DNA from: Streptomyces zagrosensis | Lineage (GTDB): Bacteria > Actinomycetota > Actinomycetes > Streptomycetales > Streptomycetaceae | NCBI RefSeq assembly: GCF_014203645.1 | Contig: NZ_JACHJL010000021.1 | Coordinates: 1 to 64,000 of the forward strand | DNA length: 64,000 nt | Direction: 5' to 3' | In this document: piece after piece, positions 19,037-28,037 of the stretch | How positions within the stretch are numbered: position 1 is the stretch's first letter | Layout: each line of letters starts with the position of its first letter | Translations under genes and position numbers: made by a program | Notes under the pieces: model-generated | Told to the model about the DNA's origin: nothing | The model's input: the letters and a program-made list of their open reading frames with translations, nothing else | Databases searched by the model: none

Positions 19037-19640
19037 GCCGAGATCTGCTATTGGACCGCTTATTCACTCTGCGGAACCAAGGGCTTGCAGAAAGTGTTCA
19101 AATCGGCCTAAAGCCAGACACATCCACCGGCCCGCCATGTTCGGCGCCCAACGGCGTCTCCCAACCGAAGCAGACGCCACACCCGTCGGTCCCAGTTGCA
19201 ATCCACCCGCCGAAGCGAACCGGATCACATCCCGCCCACTCACGGGAACGCGATCACGAGCACTCCACGGCGTCGATGACTGCGGCTGATGCGCCACATC
19301 TCCGCCCACACGGGTGCACAAACCTTTCTCCGGTCGGGGTAACCGGATGAGGTGAATCATTACCCCCAAAAGAGACACTCAGTTGACAGGATCGAGCAGA
19401 CCCGGTCTTCTTGGTCGCATGTCAGTGACCCACATGCCCCGGCCGACCCGTTTCCTCGGGTTCCGCTGCGCTGTGCACGCTCACTGTCGCTGTTCTAGCT
19501 GTTGATGCTCCCAAGCTCCAGCTTCTTGCGCTCCACCCTCGCCTCATCTCCTGCGCGCACGCCCCGGGTCGCCGCCTAGCGTCCCGCGCGGCACTCACCG
19601 CAGCGCGCGCCACCCGCACTTACGCCGAGGAACTCCGTAC
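19037..19640. other. Long whiB / cupin-gene intergenic region
   Basis: About 600 bp with no gene and locally lower GC. On the plus strand TTGACA (19383-19388) is a good -35, but its -10 (TCTTCT near 19406) is weak; it would point to the cupin gene about 240 bp downstream. The size suggests complex regulation of whiB. No riboswitch or small ORF was recognised. Confidence 0.45.
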
Positions 19641-20189
19641 ATGAACAGCGACATCCAAATCGCCGGGGACTGGCTCGACATCCCCCACCTGCTGCCGCCG
19701 GTGCCGGCCCACCCCAGCACCGTCTCCGGGTTCGCCCACCTCGCCCGCGCCATCGCCGCCGACCGGGCCAGTTGGGAGCCGCTCGTCGAGTACGACGCGA
19801 CGAGCCGCTGGTACCACCGGCTGCGCACCGGCCCCGGCTACGAGGTCTGGCTGCTGAGCTGGGTTCCGGGCCAGGGCAGCGAGGCTCATGACCATGGCCG
19901 TTCCAGCGGCCTGTTCACCGTTTTGCACGGCCGCTTGACCGAACGCACCGCGCACGGCCAGCGCGCGCTCCGCCCCGGCGCCCACCATGTGATCGCCCCC
20001 GGCTACGCGCACGACATCGTCAACGACTCCCTCGAACCCGCCGTCAGCCTCCACATCTACTTCCCCGGCCTGACGGAGATGCCCTTCCACGCCGTGCCCG
20101 GCGCGCAGCCGGCCACGACAGCCCCGGCCCTAGCAGCCCCGGTAACAGCGGCCCCTGCCGCAGCCATGTTCGGCGGCGCCGGCGGCTGA
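19641..20189 (+). CDS. Cysteine dioxygenase family (cupin) protein
   Basis: 182 aa. The cupin motif EAHDHGRSSG gives two metal histidines (83 and 85); the third is in VSLHIYFPG (His138). Family members oxidise a thiol such as cysteine with a non-haem iron, cytoplasmic. The substrate is unproven here, because actinobacterial members differ from mammalian enzymes. The last 30 residues are Ala/Pro-rich and unlikely to be structured. Located between whiB and cofD in Streptomyces; transcribed alone and ended by the hairpin at 20229-20253. Confidence 0.85.
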   Translation: MNSDIQIAGDWLDIPHLLPPVPAHPSTVSGFAHLARAIAADRASWEPLVEYDATSRWYHRLRTGPGYEVWLLSWVPGQGSEAHDHGRSSGLFTVLHGRLTERTAHGQRALRPGAHHVIAPGYAHDIVNDSLEPAVSLHIYFPGLTEMPFHAVPGAQPATTAPALAAPVTAAPAAAMFGGAGG

Positions 20190-20228
20190 CCGCCGCCCGG
20201 CCACCGCTGCCGCCGTCTGACGCCTGCT

Positions 20229-20253
20229 CAGGCCCGGTGCTCGGCCGGGCCTG
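20229..20253 (+). terminator. Terminator after the cysteine dioxygenase-like gene
   Basis: Perfect 9-bp stem CAGGCCCGG (20229-20237) / CCGGGCCTG (20245-20253), 7-nt loop, 40 bp after the stop codon. Confidence 0.7.
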
Positions 20254-20366
20254 GGGCCGCTGTCGTCGGGCTGCGGTCGGGCTGCGATCGGCTGGCCCGG
20301 ATGCGGCTACGCCGCGGGGAGCGACCGGGCCCCGATGGGGTCCGTACGGCTGACAGACTGTGTCCC

Positions 20367-21332
20367 ATGCGCATTGTGGTTCTAGCAGGAGGGATCGGCG
20401 GCGCCCGGTTCCTACTCGGTCTCAAGTCGGCGGCTCCCGAGGCGGATATCACCGTCATCGGCAACACCGGAGACGACATTCACCTCTTCGGGCTCAAGGT
20501 CTGCCCCGACCTCGACACCGTGATGTACACCCTCGGCGGGGGCATCCACGAGGAGCAAGGCTGGGGCCGGGCGGGCGAGACGTTCGCGGTCAAGAGCGAG
20601 TTGGCGGTGTACGGCGTCGGCCCCGAGTGGTTCGGGCTCGGCGACCGGGACTTCGCCACGCACATCGTCCGTACGCAGATGATCGGCGCGGGCTATCCGC
20701 TCAGCGCCATCACCGAGGCGCTGTGCGCCCGCTGGCAGCCCGGCGTACGGCTGCTGCCGATGACCGACGACCGGGTCGAGACCCACGTACTCATCGACGA
20801 CCCGGACGCGGACGGCGGACGTAAGGCGGTGCACTTCCAGGAATACTGGGTGCGGCTGCGGGCCTCGGTGCCCGCGCACGCGGTGGTGCCCGTTGGCGCC
20901 GAGCAGTCCAAGCCGGCCCCCGGCGTCCTGGAGGCCATCGCCGCAGCGGACGTCGTGCTCTTCCCGCCGTCCAACCCGGTCGTCAGCATCGGCACGATCT
21001 TGGCCGTGCCCGGCATAAGGGAGGCCATCGCCGACGCCGGGGTGCCGGTCGTTGGCCTGTCCCCGATCGTGGGGGACGCGCCGGTGCGGGGCATGGCCGA
21101 CAAGGTGCTCGCCGCTGTCGGCGTCGAGTCCACCGCTGCCGCCGTCGCCGCGCACTACGGTTCGGGGCTGCTCGACGGCTGGCTCGTGGACACGGTGGAC
21201 GCGGGCTCCACCGCCGAGGTCGAGGCGGCCGGCATCCGCTGCCGGGCCGTGCCCCTGATGATGACCGACACGGCCACCACGGCCCAGATGGCCGCCGAGG
21301 CGCTCACCCTGGCCGAGGAGGTACGGGCGTGA
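20367..21332 (+). CDS. cofD: 2-phospho-L-lactate transferase / FbiA (F420 biosynthesis)
   Basis: Transfers the phospho-lactate-type (phosphoenolpyruvyl) moiety from its guanosine-diphosphate donor to Fo, forming the F420 backbone. The 321-aa protein begins MRIVVLAGGIGGARFLLGL, the family's nucleotide-binding start, with NTGDDIHLFGLKVCPDLDT and FPPSNPVVSIGTILAVPGI further on. ATG 20367 lacks a ribosome site; CAGACT lies 7 nt before it, so a leaderless mRNA is possible. Its stop overlaps the cofE start (GTGA), so the two are coupled. Synteny with mycobacterial fbiA-fbiB supports the call. Confidence 0.95.
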   Translation: MRIVVLAGGIGGARFLLGLKSAAPEADITVIGNTGDDIHLFGLKVCPDLDTVMYTLGGGIHEEQGWGRAGETFAVKSELAVYGVGPEWFGLGDRDFATHIVRTQMIGAGYPLSAITEALCARWQPGVRLLPMTDDRVETHVLIDDPDADGGRKAVHFQEYWVRLRASVPAHAVVPVGAEQSKPAPGVLEAIAAADVVLFPPSNPVVSIGTILAVPGIREAIADAGVPVVGLSPIVGDAPVRGMADKVLAAVGVESTAAAVAAHYGSGLLDGWLVDTVDAGSTAEVEAAGIRCRAVPLMMTDTATTAQMAAEALTLAEEVRA

Positions 21333-22726
21333 CCGTGTCCTCCCATCCCGCCGTCCCCGCACCCACCGACCCGGCCACCGACTCGCTCCCCGAACTGGCA
21401 GCCGACCCAGCCACCTTCCGGGTGTGGGCGCTGCCCGGCATGCCGGAGGTGCGGCCGGGCGACAACATCGCGGAGCTCATCGCCGCCGCCGCGGCCGGCC
21501 CCGGGCTGCCCGGGCTCGCCGATGGCGACGTTCTCATCATCACCTCGAAGATCATCAGCAAGGCCGAGGACCGTATCGTCCAGGCGGACGACCGGGAGGC
21601 GGCCATAGACGCGGAGACGGTACGCGTCGTCGCCCGGCGCGGCCCGACCCGGATCGTGGAGAACCGCAACGGCTTCATCATGGCCGCCGCCGGAGTGGAC
21701 GCCTCCAACACCGCGGCCGGCACCGTGCTGTTGCTGCCCACCGACCCGGACGCCTCCGCCCGCGCCATCCGCACCGCGCTGCGCGACGCCATCGGCGTCG
21801 ATGTGGGGGTGCTGATCACCGACACCTTCGGGCGGCCCTGGCGCGCCGGCCTGACCGATGTCGCGATCGGCGCGGCCGGGGTGCGCGTCCTGGACGACCT
21901 GCGCGGTGGCACCGACGCGCACGGAAACCCACTCGCCGTCACCGTCGTCGCCACCGCCGATGAGCTGGCCGCAGCGGGCGACCTCGTCAAGGGCAAGGCC
22001 AGCGGCTGCCCGGTCGCGGTGCTGCGCGGGCTGCCGAGCCTGGTGGGCGAGGCGGCCGACCCGGCCGCCACCGGCGCGCAGGCCCTGGTGCGGGCAGCCG
22101 CCGACGACATGTTCCGGCTCGGGACATCCGAGGCCGTCCGAGAGGCCGTGACGCTGCGGCGCACGGTGCGCGAGTTCACCGACGCACCGGTGGACGGCGC
22201 GGCGGTACGGCGCGCCGTCGCCGCCGCGGTCACCGCGCCCGCCCCGCACCACACCACGCCGTGGCGCTTCGTCCTGCTGGAGAGCGCACAGGCGCGTACG
22301 GAACTCCTCGACGCTATGCGCGACGCATGGATCGCGGATCTACGGGCCGATGGCTTCAGCGAGGACAGCGTGGCCAAGCGGGTACGGCGTGGGGACCTGC
22401 TGCGCAACGCGCCGTATCTCGTCGTCCCGTGCCTGGTCGCGGACGGTGCCCACCCCTACCCCGACGCGCGGCGCGCCGCCGCCGAGCGTGAGATGTTCGT
22501 CGTCGCGGCGGGGGCCGGCGTGCAGAACCTGCTGATCGCGCTGGCCGGCGAGGGGCTCGGCTCGGCCTGGGTCTCATCGACGATGTTCTGCCGCGACGAG
22601 GTGCGCGAGGTCCTTGACCTGCCCGCCGCCTGGGACCCGCTGGGCGCGGTGGCCATCGGCAAGGCCGCTGCCGCGCCCGCCGCTCGGCCGCCCCGCGCCG
22701 CTGAGGCGTTCATCGAGGTGCGCTAG
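21329..22726 (+). CDS. cofE: Bifunctional F420:L-glutamate ligase / FMN reductase-like protein (FbiB)
   Basis: 465 aa, two domains. Residues about 20-255 are the glutamate ligase that adds the oligoglutamate tail to F420-0: GDNIAELI, DVLIITSKIISKAEDRIV, GVLITDTFGRPWRAGLTD. Residues about 265-465 are a nitroreductase-fold domain (LRRTVREFTDAPVDG, APHHTTPWRFVLLE, AGVQNLLIALAGEGLGSAW), as in mycobacterial FbiB, where it completes dehydro-F420 reduction. GTG start overlaps the cofD stop by 4 bp. Converges on the glycosylase gene. Confidence 0.95.
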   Translation: MTVSSHPAVPAPTDPATDSLPELAADPATFRVWALPGMPEVRPGDNIAELIAAAAAGPGLPGLADGDVLIITSKIISKAEDRIVQADDREAAIDAETVRVVARRGPTRIVENRNGFIMAAAGVDASNTAAGTVLLLPTDPDASARAIRTALRDAIGVDVGVLITDTFGRPWRAGLTDVAIGAAGVRVLDDLRGGTDAHGNPLAVTVVATADELAAAGDLVKGKASGCPVAVLRGLPSLVGEAADPAATGAQALVRAAADDMFRLGTSEAVREAVTLRRTVREFTDAPVDGAAVRRAVAAAVTAPAPHHTTPWRFVLLESAQARTELLDAMRDAWIADLRADGFSEDSVAKRVRRGDLLRNAPYLVVPCLVADGAHPYPDARRAAAEREMFVVAAGAGVQNLLIALAGEGLGSAWVSSTMFCRDEVREVLDLPAAWDPLGAVAIGKAAAAPAARPPRAAEAFIEVR

Positions 22727-22733
22727 CCGCCGC

Positions 22734-22783
22734 GCCGCGGCCCTCGCCTGCTGACACCGACCGCCGGTGGGTGGGGCCGCGGC
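22734..22783. terminator. Bidirectional terminator between cofE and the glycosylase gene
   Basis: Perfect 10-bp arms GCCGCGGCCC (22734-22743) / GGGCCGCGGC (22774-22783) with a 30-nt intervening sequence, between convergent genes. Confidence 0.55.
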
Positions 22784-22809
22784 ACGGTGAGGGGAGCCGC
22801 GGCGCTATC

Positions 22810-23715
22810 TCAGAGCGCCCGGATATCGTTCGGCGAAAAGCGCGGGGCCCGGCGGGGCGGGGTGACGCCGGTGAGCAGGATGAGGCGGCAGGCTCGGTAG
22901 CGGTGGTCCGCGTACGGGGCCAGGAGGTCAAGCATCGCGGCGTCGTCCGTGCCGCGCTCGCCGGTGAGTGCGTAGCCGACGATGCGGGGCAGATGGAGGT
23001 CGCCGACGGTGACCGCGTCCGGGGCGCCGTTGCTGCGCTGAAGCACCTCGGCCGCCGTCCACGGGCCGATGCCGGGGATGGCCTGCAACCGGGCCATGGC
23101 CCGCGAGAGGTCCATCGACGCCGCCTCTTCGAGCCGCCGGGCCACCCGCGCGGCACGCACGACGGCCGCCGACCGCTTGCCGTCCACGCCCGCGCGATGC
23201 CACTCCCAGGACGGAATCAGCGCCCAGGCGCGGGCGTCAGGCATCACCCGCAGTCGCATCTCTGGGCCAGGCGCTGGCTCGCCGTGCCGCCACAGCAGCA
23301 GCCGCCAGGCCCGGTACGCCTCGTCGCTGGTGACCTTCTGCTCCAGGATCGAGGGCACCAGCGACTCCAGTACGAGCCCGCTCCGTATCAGGCGCAGGCC
23401 CGGATGGCGGCGGTGTGCCTCGTGCACCAGGCGGTGTCGGGGCCGGAAGCCGGCCACATCGTCGTACGCGCCGAGCATTGCCGGCAACTGATCGAGCAGC
23501 CACTGCGTGCCCGGCCCCCACGCCTGCGCCTCGATGCTGCCGCCGCGGTGCGCGATGCGCAGTGTCCCGGGGCCCTGCGGGGTGCGCGACGCCCGCCACA
23601 CCGCACCCTCCGCGTCCACCCGGAACGCGGGGTCGCCCGGCCCGCGGCGCAGGATGCTCAGGTTGCGCACCAGGTCATACGGGCCTGGCGGTACCCAGGT
23701 GCGGGTGGTGGACAT
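22810..23715 (-). CDS. DNA-3-methyladenine glycosylase II-like (AlkA type) protein
   Basis: Base-excision repair enzyme of the HhH-GPD superfamily. The helix-hairpin-helix is LQAIPGIGPWTAAEVL (about residues 211-226), followed by the Gly/Asp segment VTVGDLHLPRIVGYAL with the likely catalytic Asp, and a C-terminal helical tail. 301 aa, cytoplasmic. Start ATG 23715. It lacks the long AdaA/AlkA fusion found in some actinobacteria. The damaged-base spectrum is not predictable from sequence. Confidence 0.85.
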   Translation of the reverse strand: MSTTRTWVPPGPYDLVRNLSILRRGPGDPAFRVDAEGAVWRASRTPQGPGTLRIAHRGGSIEAQAWGPGTQWLLDQLPAMLGAYDDVAGFRPRHRLVHEAHRRHPGLRLIRSGLVLESLVPSILEQKVTSDEAYRAWRLLLWRHGEPAPGPEMRLRVMPDARAWALIPSWEWHRAGVDGKRSAAVVRAARVARRLEEAASMDLSRAMARLQAIPGIGPWTAAEVLQRSNGAPDAVTVGDLHLPRIVGYALTGERGTDDAAMLDLLAPYADHRYRACRLILLTGVTPPRRAPRFSPNDIRAL

Positions 23716-23850
23716 CTCGCCAGCGTACGTGGCTCACCGCTGAGGCCTTTGCGGCCGGCCCCGGGTGCGACCGACTGCGGTGCCCGCTGGCCGGTGCGCC
23801 CACGGGCTCGTGCGCCCGCTGGGGCGGGTGGTTACTGGTGGGGCGGTTCG

Positions 23851-24933
23851 CTACTGGTCTGATGAGAAGCGGACCGCTCCCGCGGGGATGTCAGCGCCGC
23901 ACCACACGCGTAGGCCAGCACGCAGTTCATTGTCGGCGCCCACGGACGCCCCGTCGCCGATGACGGCGCCGTCGAGGACGGTACGAGGACCTATCCGGGC
24001 CCCTGCGCCGATCAGCGAGTCGCGCACCCGGGCGTCCTCCCCCACGATGGCGCCGGCCAGCACCGCGCTGCCCTCGACCCGCGCGCCGGCACCGATCCGC
24101 GCATCAGCACCGACGACCGTGCCGCCGGTGAGCTTCGCATCGGCGGCCACCCGCGCCCCATCAAGCACCAGCCGATCCCCGCGGCGCCCAGGCACCGCCG
24201 GCGAGGGCGCACGGCCAAGGACCAGGTCGGCCGAGCCGCGGACGAACGCCTGCGGGGTACCGAGATCGAGCCAGTACGTGGAGTCCACCATGCCCTGAAG
24301 GTGCGCGCCGTCAGCGAGCAGCCCGGGAAAGGTCTCCCGCTCCACGGAGACCGGCCGCCCGGTGGGTATCGCGTCGATGACCGAGCGGTTGAAGACGTAC
24401 GCACCCGCGTTGATCTGATCGGTGACGATCTCCTCGGGGGTCTGCGGCTTCTCCAAGAACGCCGTGACTCGCCCGTCCGCGTCGGTCGGCACCAGGCCGT
24501 ACGCACGCGGGTCATCGACCCGGGTGAGGTGGAGCGACACATCGGCGCCGGTTCGCTGGTGGGTGGCGACGAGCGCCGCGATGTCGAGCCCGGTGAGGAT
24601 GTCGCCGTTGAAGATGAGCACCGGATCGCCCGGGCCCGAGCGCAGCCGCGATGCGACGTTGCGGATGGCCCCGCCGGTACCCAGCGGCTCCTGTTCGGTG
24701 ACGTACTCCAGGTGCAGTCCGAGGCCGGAGCCGTCACCGAAGTAGGGCTCGAACACCTCGGCGAGGTAGGACGTCGCCAGCACCACGTGCTCGACGCCTG
24801 CGGCGCGAGCGCGGGCGAGCTGGTGGGTGAGGAAGGGCACGCCCGCCGCCGGGACCATGGGCTTGGGCGTGTTGACCGTCAGCGGACGCAGCCGGGTGCC
24901 CTTGCCTCCGACCAGGAGGATCGCTTCTGTCAC
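23851..24933 (-). CDS. manC: Mannose-1-phosphate guanylyltransferase (NDP-sugar pyrophosphorylase)
   Basis: Makes GDP-mannose from mannose-1-phosphate and GTP. The N-terminus ILLVGGKGTRLRPLTVNTPK is the nucleotidyltransferase signature, with metal/substrate residues in FNGDILTGLD. The C-terminal third (about 255-345) is a left-handed beta-helix of hexapeptide repeats (TVVGADARIGAGARVEGSAV). 360 aa. Assignment to mannose rather than glucose rests on conserved neighbourhood (manA, manB in this window) and the mycobacterial homologue; family members also make other NDP-sugars. ATG 24933. Confidence 0.88.
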   Translation of the reverse strand: MTEAILLVGGKGTRLRPLTVNTPKPMVPAAGVPFLTHQLARARAAGVEHVVLATSYLAEVFEPYFGDGSGLGLHLEYVTEQEPLGTGGAIRNVASRLRSGPGDPVLIFNGDILTGLDIAALVATHQRTGADVSLHLTRVDDPRAYGLVPTDADGRVTAFLEKPQTPEEIVTDQINAGAYVFNRSVIDAIPTGRPVSVERETFPGLLADGAHLQGMVDSTYWLDLGTPQAFVRGSADLVLGRAPSPAVPGRRGDRLVLDGARVAADAKLTGGTVVGADARIGAGARVEGSAVLAGAIVGEDARVRDSLIGAGARIGPRTVLDGAVIGDGASVGADNELRAGLRVWCGADIPAGAVRFSSDQ

Positions 24934-24968
24934 CTTGTCGTCTCTGCTTCCTGACGGGGCCGTCTTGA

Positions 24969-24993
24969 CCCCCGGGCTCCGGGAGCCCGGGGG
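24969..24993 (-). terminator. Terminator between amidase and manC
   Basis: Palindrome CCCCCGGGCTCC (24969-24980) / GGAGCCCGGGGG (24982-24993). It is downstream of the amidase stop (25060) and upstream of manC, so it should separate these co-directional genes. Confidence 0.7.
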
Positions 24994-25059
24994 GAGGTCG
25001 GCGGCCAGTGTATGCAGACAGTGAAGACCCAGTTCGCGCCGGTCAGGTCGGCCCGTGCA

Positions 25060-26799
25060 TCACCGCCCCTGGAGCTTGGCCGCCGCGCTACGGATCGCCC
25101 CGAGCTTCGTGTACAACCGCGCTCCGGGACAGTCCGTGGTGAAGCCGTCGCGATGCCCCGAGATCACCTTGAGCCGCACCGGGGTGCCCTTGCGGTACTT
25201 GTTGCTGCCGCCCGACACCAGAACCGTGCTGCCGAGCGGATTACGCCCGTGTAGTCCGAGCTTCCACGCGGTGAGCTTGGCCACGGCGCGTACCACGGCC
25301 TTGGACGGCGTGGCACGGGAGTGCGTGCCCAGGACGGCGATGCCCGTGCTCTTGATGTTGAAGCCGAGGGTGTGGGCGCCCAGGACGGGCTTGGCCGGTC
25401 CGCCGGCGCGACCCTCGTAGATGTTCCCGCATCGGTCGATGATGAAGTTGTAGCCCAGGTCCCGCCACCCGCTGCTCTTGACGTGGTAGCGGTAGATGCT
25501 GCGGATGACCGAAGGCGCTTGCGAGCACCGGTAGTTGTTGCCGGTGGCGCTGTGGTGCACGAAGGCCGCCTTGACCGTCCTGGTGTATTTGAGCTTGCGC
25601 TCGCGCAGCCGCTCGTCGGCGCCCCAGCCCTTGCGGAGGATGATCCGGGGCCGTTGCCCGACGTGCGGGCGCTGCCAGGTGCGCTGTGCAGCCGTCTCCT
25701 CCTCGTTCTCCTCCGGCAGCACAAGATCACCGGGAACGCTCCGAGTCGGGTCCAGCACGAGGGCGTCGGTCGTCGTCTCCCGTGACAACGGCCCGTCCAC
25801 AGCCGCAGGCCCCTCCGGATTCTCGGATGGTTGCTCGTCGGCGGGGGGCTGCTCGTCGGCGGATGGCTGCTCGTCGGTGGGAGGGTGCTCGTCAGCGGGG
25901 GGCTGCTCGTCAGCGGGAGGCTCCTCGTCAGCGGGAGGCTGCTCATCGGCGGGAGAGTGCTCATCGGCGGGAGGCTGCTCGTCAGCGGGAGAGTGCTCAT
26001 CGGCGGGAGGCTGCTGGGCGTCGGGTGCCGGTGGGTCGGTGGGTGACTGCGGCATGGGCGGTACGGAGTGGCCGGTTGGCGCGTCGCCCGGGTTCACCAG
26101 CTCCAGGTGCAGGCCCTTTGGCAGGCGGGCGGGAGTGGCGGTCGGTGCGGCCTGACCGGACGAAAGCGGGGGCGCGACGCCAGCTAGCTGGCCGCTGGAC
26201 GCGGCGTGGTGGTGCGACGCGGCGTGATCGTTCGACGCGGCGTGCTGGTCAGGTGCCGGGCCGGGGTCGGAGCTGGCGCCCTCGCCTGGCCTGGACGTCT
26301 GCTCGGGTTCGATACGGACCTGGACGCCATCGGAGTCGCCGACCCACAGGGGCGCGGTGCTCCCGCGCATGGCCTCGCCGCGCCGGGTGCCCGCGTCGAG
26401 GTCGGGTGCGTCGTCGCGGTGGGTCTCCAGGTCCTGCCAGTCCGACCAGCGCTCGGTGCCGGTGGCCCGGGTGCGGACCTGCACATGGCCGTGCAGGTCG
26501 GCCGCCGCGTCGTCCCAGACGACGCCGACGAGGGAGAAGGGTCGTACCGTACGGGCCTCCATGCCGTACTCCGGCTCCGTGTTCGCGCGGTCGGGCCCTG
26601 CGGCTGGCGGGGTCAGCGGGGACAGCGGCAGCGACTGGGTGCTGCCGGGCAGGGCCGCGCTTACGGGTGCGGCGCGGGATGCGGCGTGGGGGGCGGCTGC
26701 GACCCCTTGGCCGTTGGTTAGCGGGAGAGTCAGGGCGGCCGTACACACGACGCCGACCGCGGAAGCTAGGTATGCACGCATACCGAAAATGCTGGGCAT
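25060..26799 (-). CDS. Secreted N-acetylmuramoyl-L-alanine amidase (PGRP domain)
   Basis: 579 aa. An N-terminal signal peptide (YLASAVGVVCTAALTLPL, cleavage near an Ala-rich site) leads to a beta-rich domain (about 65-150), an acidic Pro-rich linker of 6-residue repeats (ADEQPP type, about 263-322) and a C-terminal amidase_2/PGRP domain (about 390-579). Zinc ligands are seen in AAFVHHSATG and in ISGHRDGFTTDCPG; YNFIIDRCGNIYEGRAGG is the substrate cleft. Cleaves the peptide from muramic acid in the wall. The start could be ATG 26799 or ATG 26781; neither has a strong ribosome site. It lies divergent to the TIGR03089 gene, beside five LCP genes. Confidence 0.9.
   Translation of the reverse strand: MPSIFGMRAYLASAVGVVCTAALTLPLTNGQGVAAAPHAASRAAPVSAALPGSTQSLPLSPLTPPAAGPDRANTEPEYGMEARTVRPFSLVGVVWDDAAADLHGHVQVRTRATGTERWSDWQDLETHRDDAPDLDAGTRRGEAMRGSTAPLWVGDSDGVQVRIEPEQTSRPGEGASSDPGPAPDQHAASNDHAASHHHAASSGQLAGVAPPLSSGQAAPTATPARLPKGLHLELVNPGDAPTGHSVPPMPQSPTDPPAPDAQQPPADEHSPADEQPPADEHSPADEQPPADEEPPADEQPPADEHPPTDEQPSADEQPPADEQPSENPEGPAAVDGPLSRETTTDALVLDPTRSVPGDLVLPEENEEETAAQRTWQRPHVGQRPRIILRKGWGADERLRERKLKYTRTVKAAFVHHSATGNNYRCSQAPSVIRSIYRYHVKSSGWRDLGYNFIIDRCGNIYEGRAGGPAKPVLGAHTLGFNIKSTGIAVLGTHSRATPSKAVVRAVAKLTAWKLGLHGRNPLGSTVLVSGGSNKYRKGTPVRLKVISGHRDGFTTDCPGARLYTKLGAIRSAAAKLQGR
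25832..26011. repeat. 18-bp tandem repeat within the amidase gene
   Basis: Ten imperfect head-to-tail copies of an 18-bp unit (type TGCTCGTCAGCGGGAGGC), each coding six residues such as PPADEQ on the minus strand. Copies differ at a few positions, and the array stays in frame, so it works as a length-variable linker. Confidence 0.9.
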
Positions 26800-26918
26800 C
26801 TAACCCATATCTGTCTATTCGGGAAATGACGGGCGGTCGGCCTACGCGCGCATCAGCCGGCCCCGGCCCGCCCCGGGTTGACTGCGCGCCAGCCCGCGCC
26901 CCGCGTACCCTTGCGGCG

Positions 26919-27689
26919 ATGAACGCCACCGATCGCACCCCCGCCGACCTGCTGCGATCCGCGCTCGCCGCGGACCCGGCACGTCCGCTTGTGACCTTCT
27001 ACGACGACGCCACGGGCGAGCGCGTTGAACTGTCCGTGGCCACCTTCGCCAATTGGGTGGCGAAGACCGCCAATCTGCTGCAAGGCGACCTCGCCGCCGA
27101 GCCGGGCGACCGGCTTGCGCTGCTGCTGCCCGCGCACTGGCAGACGGCGGTCTGGCTGCTCGCCTGCTCCTCCACCGGGGTGGTCGCCGAGGTCGGCGGT
27201 GACCCGGCCGCCGCCGACCTCGTGGTCAGCGGCCCGGACACGCTGGACGCGGCACGCGCCTGCGGCGGGGAGCGCATGGCGCTGAGCCTGCGCCCGCTCG
27301 GCGTCCGCTTTCCGCAGCCGCCGGAGGGCTTCGCCGACTACGCGGTGGAGGTGCCGGGCCAAGGCGACCAGTTCGCGCCGTTCGCGCCGGTGGACCCGGC
27401 GGCGCCCGCGCTGGTGGTAGGTGCCGGCGGACCCGAGCTCTCCGGGGCGCAGACCGTCGAGCGAGCGCGGGCCGACGCGGCGGAGCGCGGGCTCACGCCC
27501 GGCGCGCGGCTGCTGTCCGGGCTTGCGTACGACACCTGGGATGGCTTGTCAGCCGGGCTTTTGGCACCGCTCGCCACGGGCGGGTCCGTGGTGCTGTGCC
27601 GCCACCTGGACCGGCTCGACCCCGCAGCCCTGGACAAGCGCCGGCAGACCGAGCGCGTGACCGCACTGGTGACCGCCCCCGCGAGCTGA
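26919..27689 (+). CDS. TIGR03089 family protein
   Basis: 256 aa. Resembles the N-terminal portion of AMP-forming acyl-CoA synthetases (TPADLLRSALAADPARPLVT, VAKTANLLQGDLAAEPGDRL, LLPAHWQTAVWLLACSSTG) but is far too short to hold the adenylate-forming active site, so it is probably not an enzyme of that class. Actinobacterial family of unknown role, next to LCP genes in mycobacteria too. ATG 26919 has no ribosome site. TACCCT (26906-26911) lies 7 nt before it, suggesting a leaderless mRNA. Confidence 0.85.
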   Translation: MNATDRTPADLLRSALAADPARPLVTFYDDATGERVELSVATFANWVAKTANLLQGDLAAEPGDRLALLLPAHWQTAVWLLACSSTGVVAEVGGDPAAADLVVSGPDTLDAARACGGERMALSLRPLGVRFPQPPEGFADYAVEVPGQGDQFAPFAPVDPAAPALVVGAGGPELSGAQTVERARADAAERGLTPGARLLSGLAYDTWDGLSAGLLAPLATGGSVVLCRHLDRLDPAALDKRRQTERVTALVTAPAS

Positions 27690-28037
27690 GTCACCGGTTC
27701 GAGGACGGCCAGCGAGCCCGTCCCGTACGGCCTGCGCGCCCCTCGTACGCCCGTCCGGCGCACTGCGGGGGCCGACCGCAGGCCGTACCGCCTCTTCCGA
27801 GCGATGATCGTCACGAGGTACGACCACGCAGCCTGACGTGTCCGCTCCGGTGATCGACGGCCGCCCACGCCGCCGACTGCGCGCGGAGACGACCCCGTAG
27901 GAGGAAGAACCCGCGAGGGGAGGACTCGCGAAGAGGGCCCCGCGAGGAGACGTACCTGCGGGGGGACGTACCTGCGGAGAAAGCACCCGCGAGGGACGTA
28001 TCTGCGAGGGAAGAACCCGCGAGGGAAGGATGCTGCC
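27690..28037. other. Intergenic region with 15-bp repeats before the first LCP gene
   Basis: 348 bp. The first 200 bp show nothing recognisable. From 27901 to 28028 there are about eight imperfect 15-bp units such as GGGACGTATCTGCGA and GGGAAGAACCCGCGA, running up to the GTG of the LCP gene; the last copy supplies the purine-rich GGGAAGGA that may serve as its ribosome site. Confidence 0.75.

Noticed and set aside
25832..26011. Repeat array as a CRISPR
   Set aside because: Units are contiguous 18-bp copies without spacers and are in frame with the amidase.
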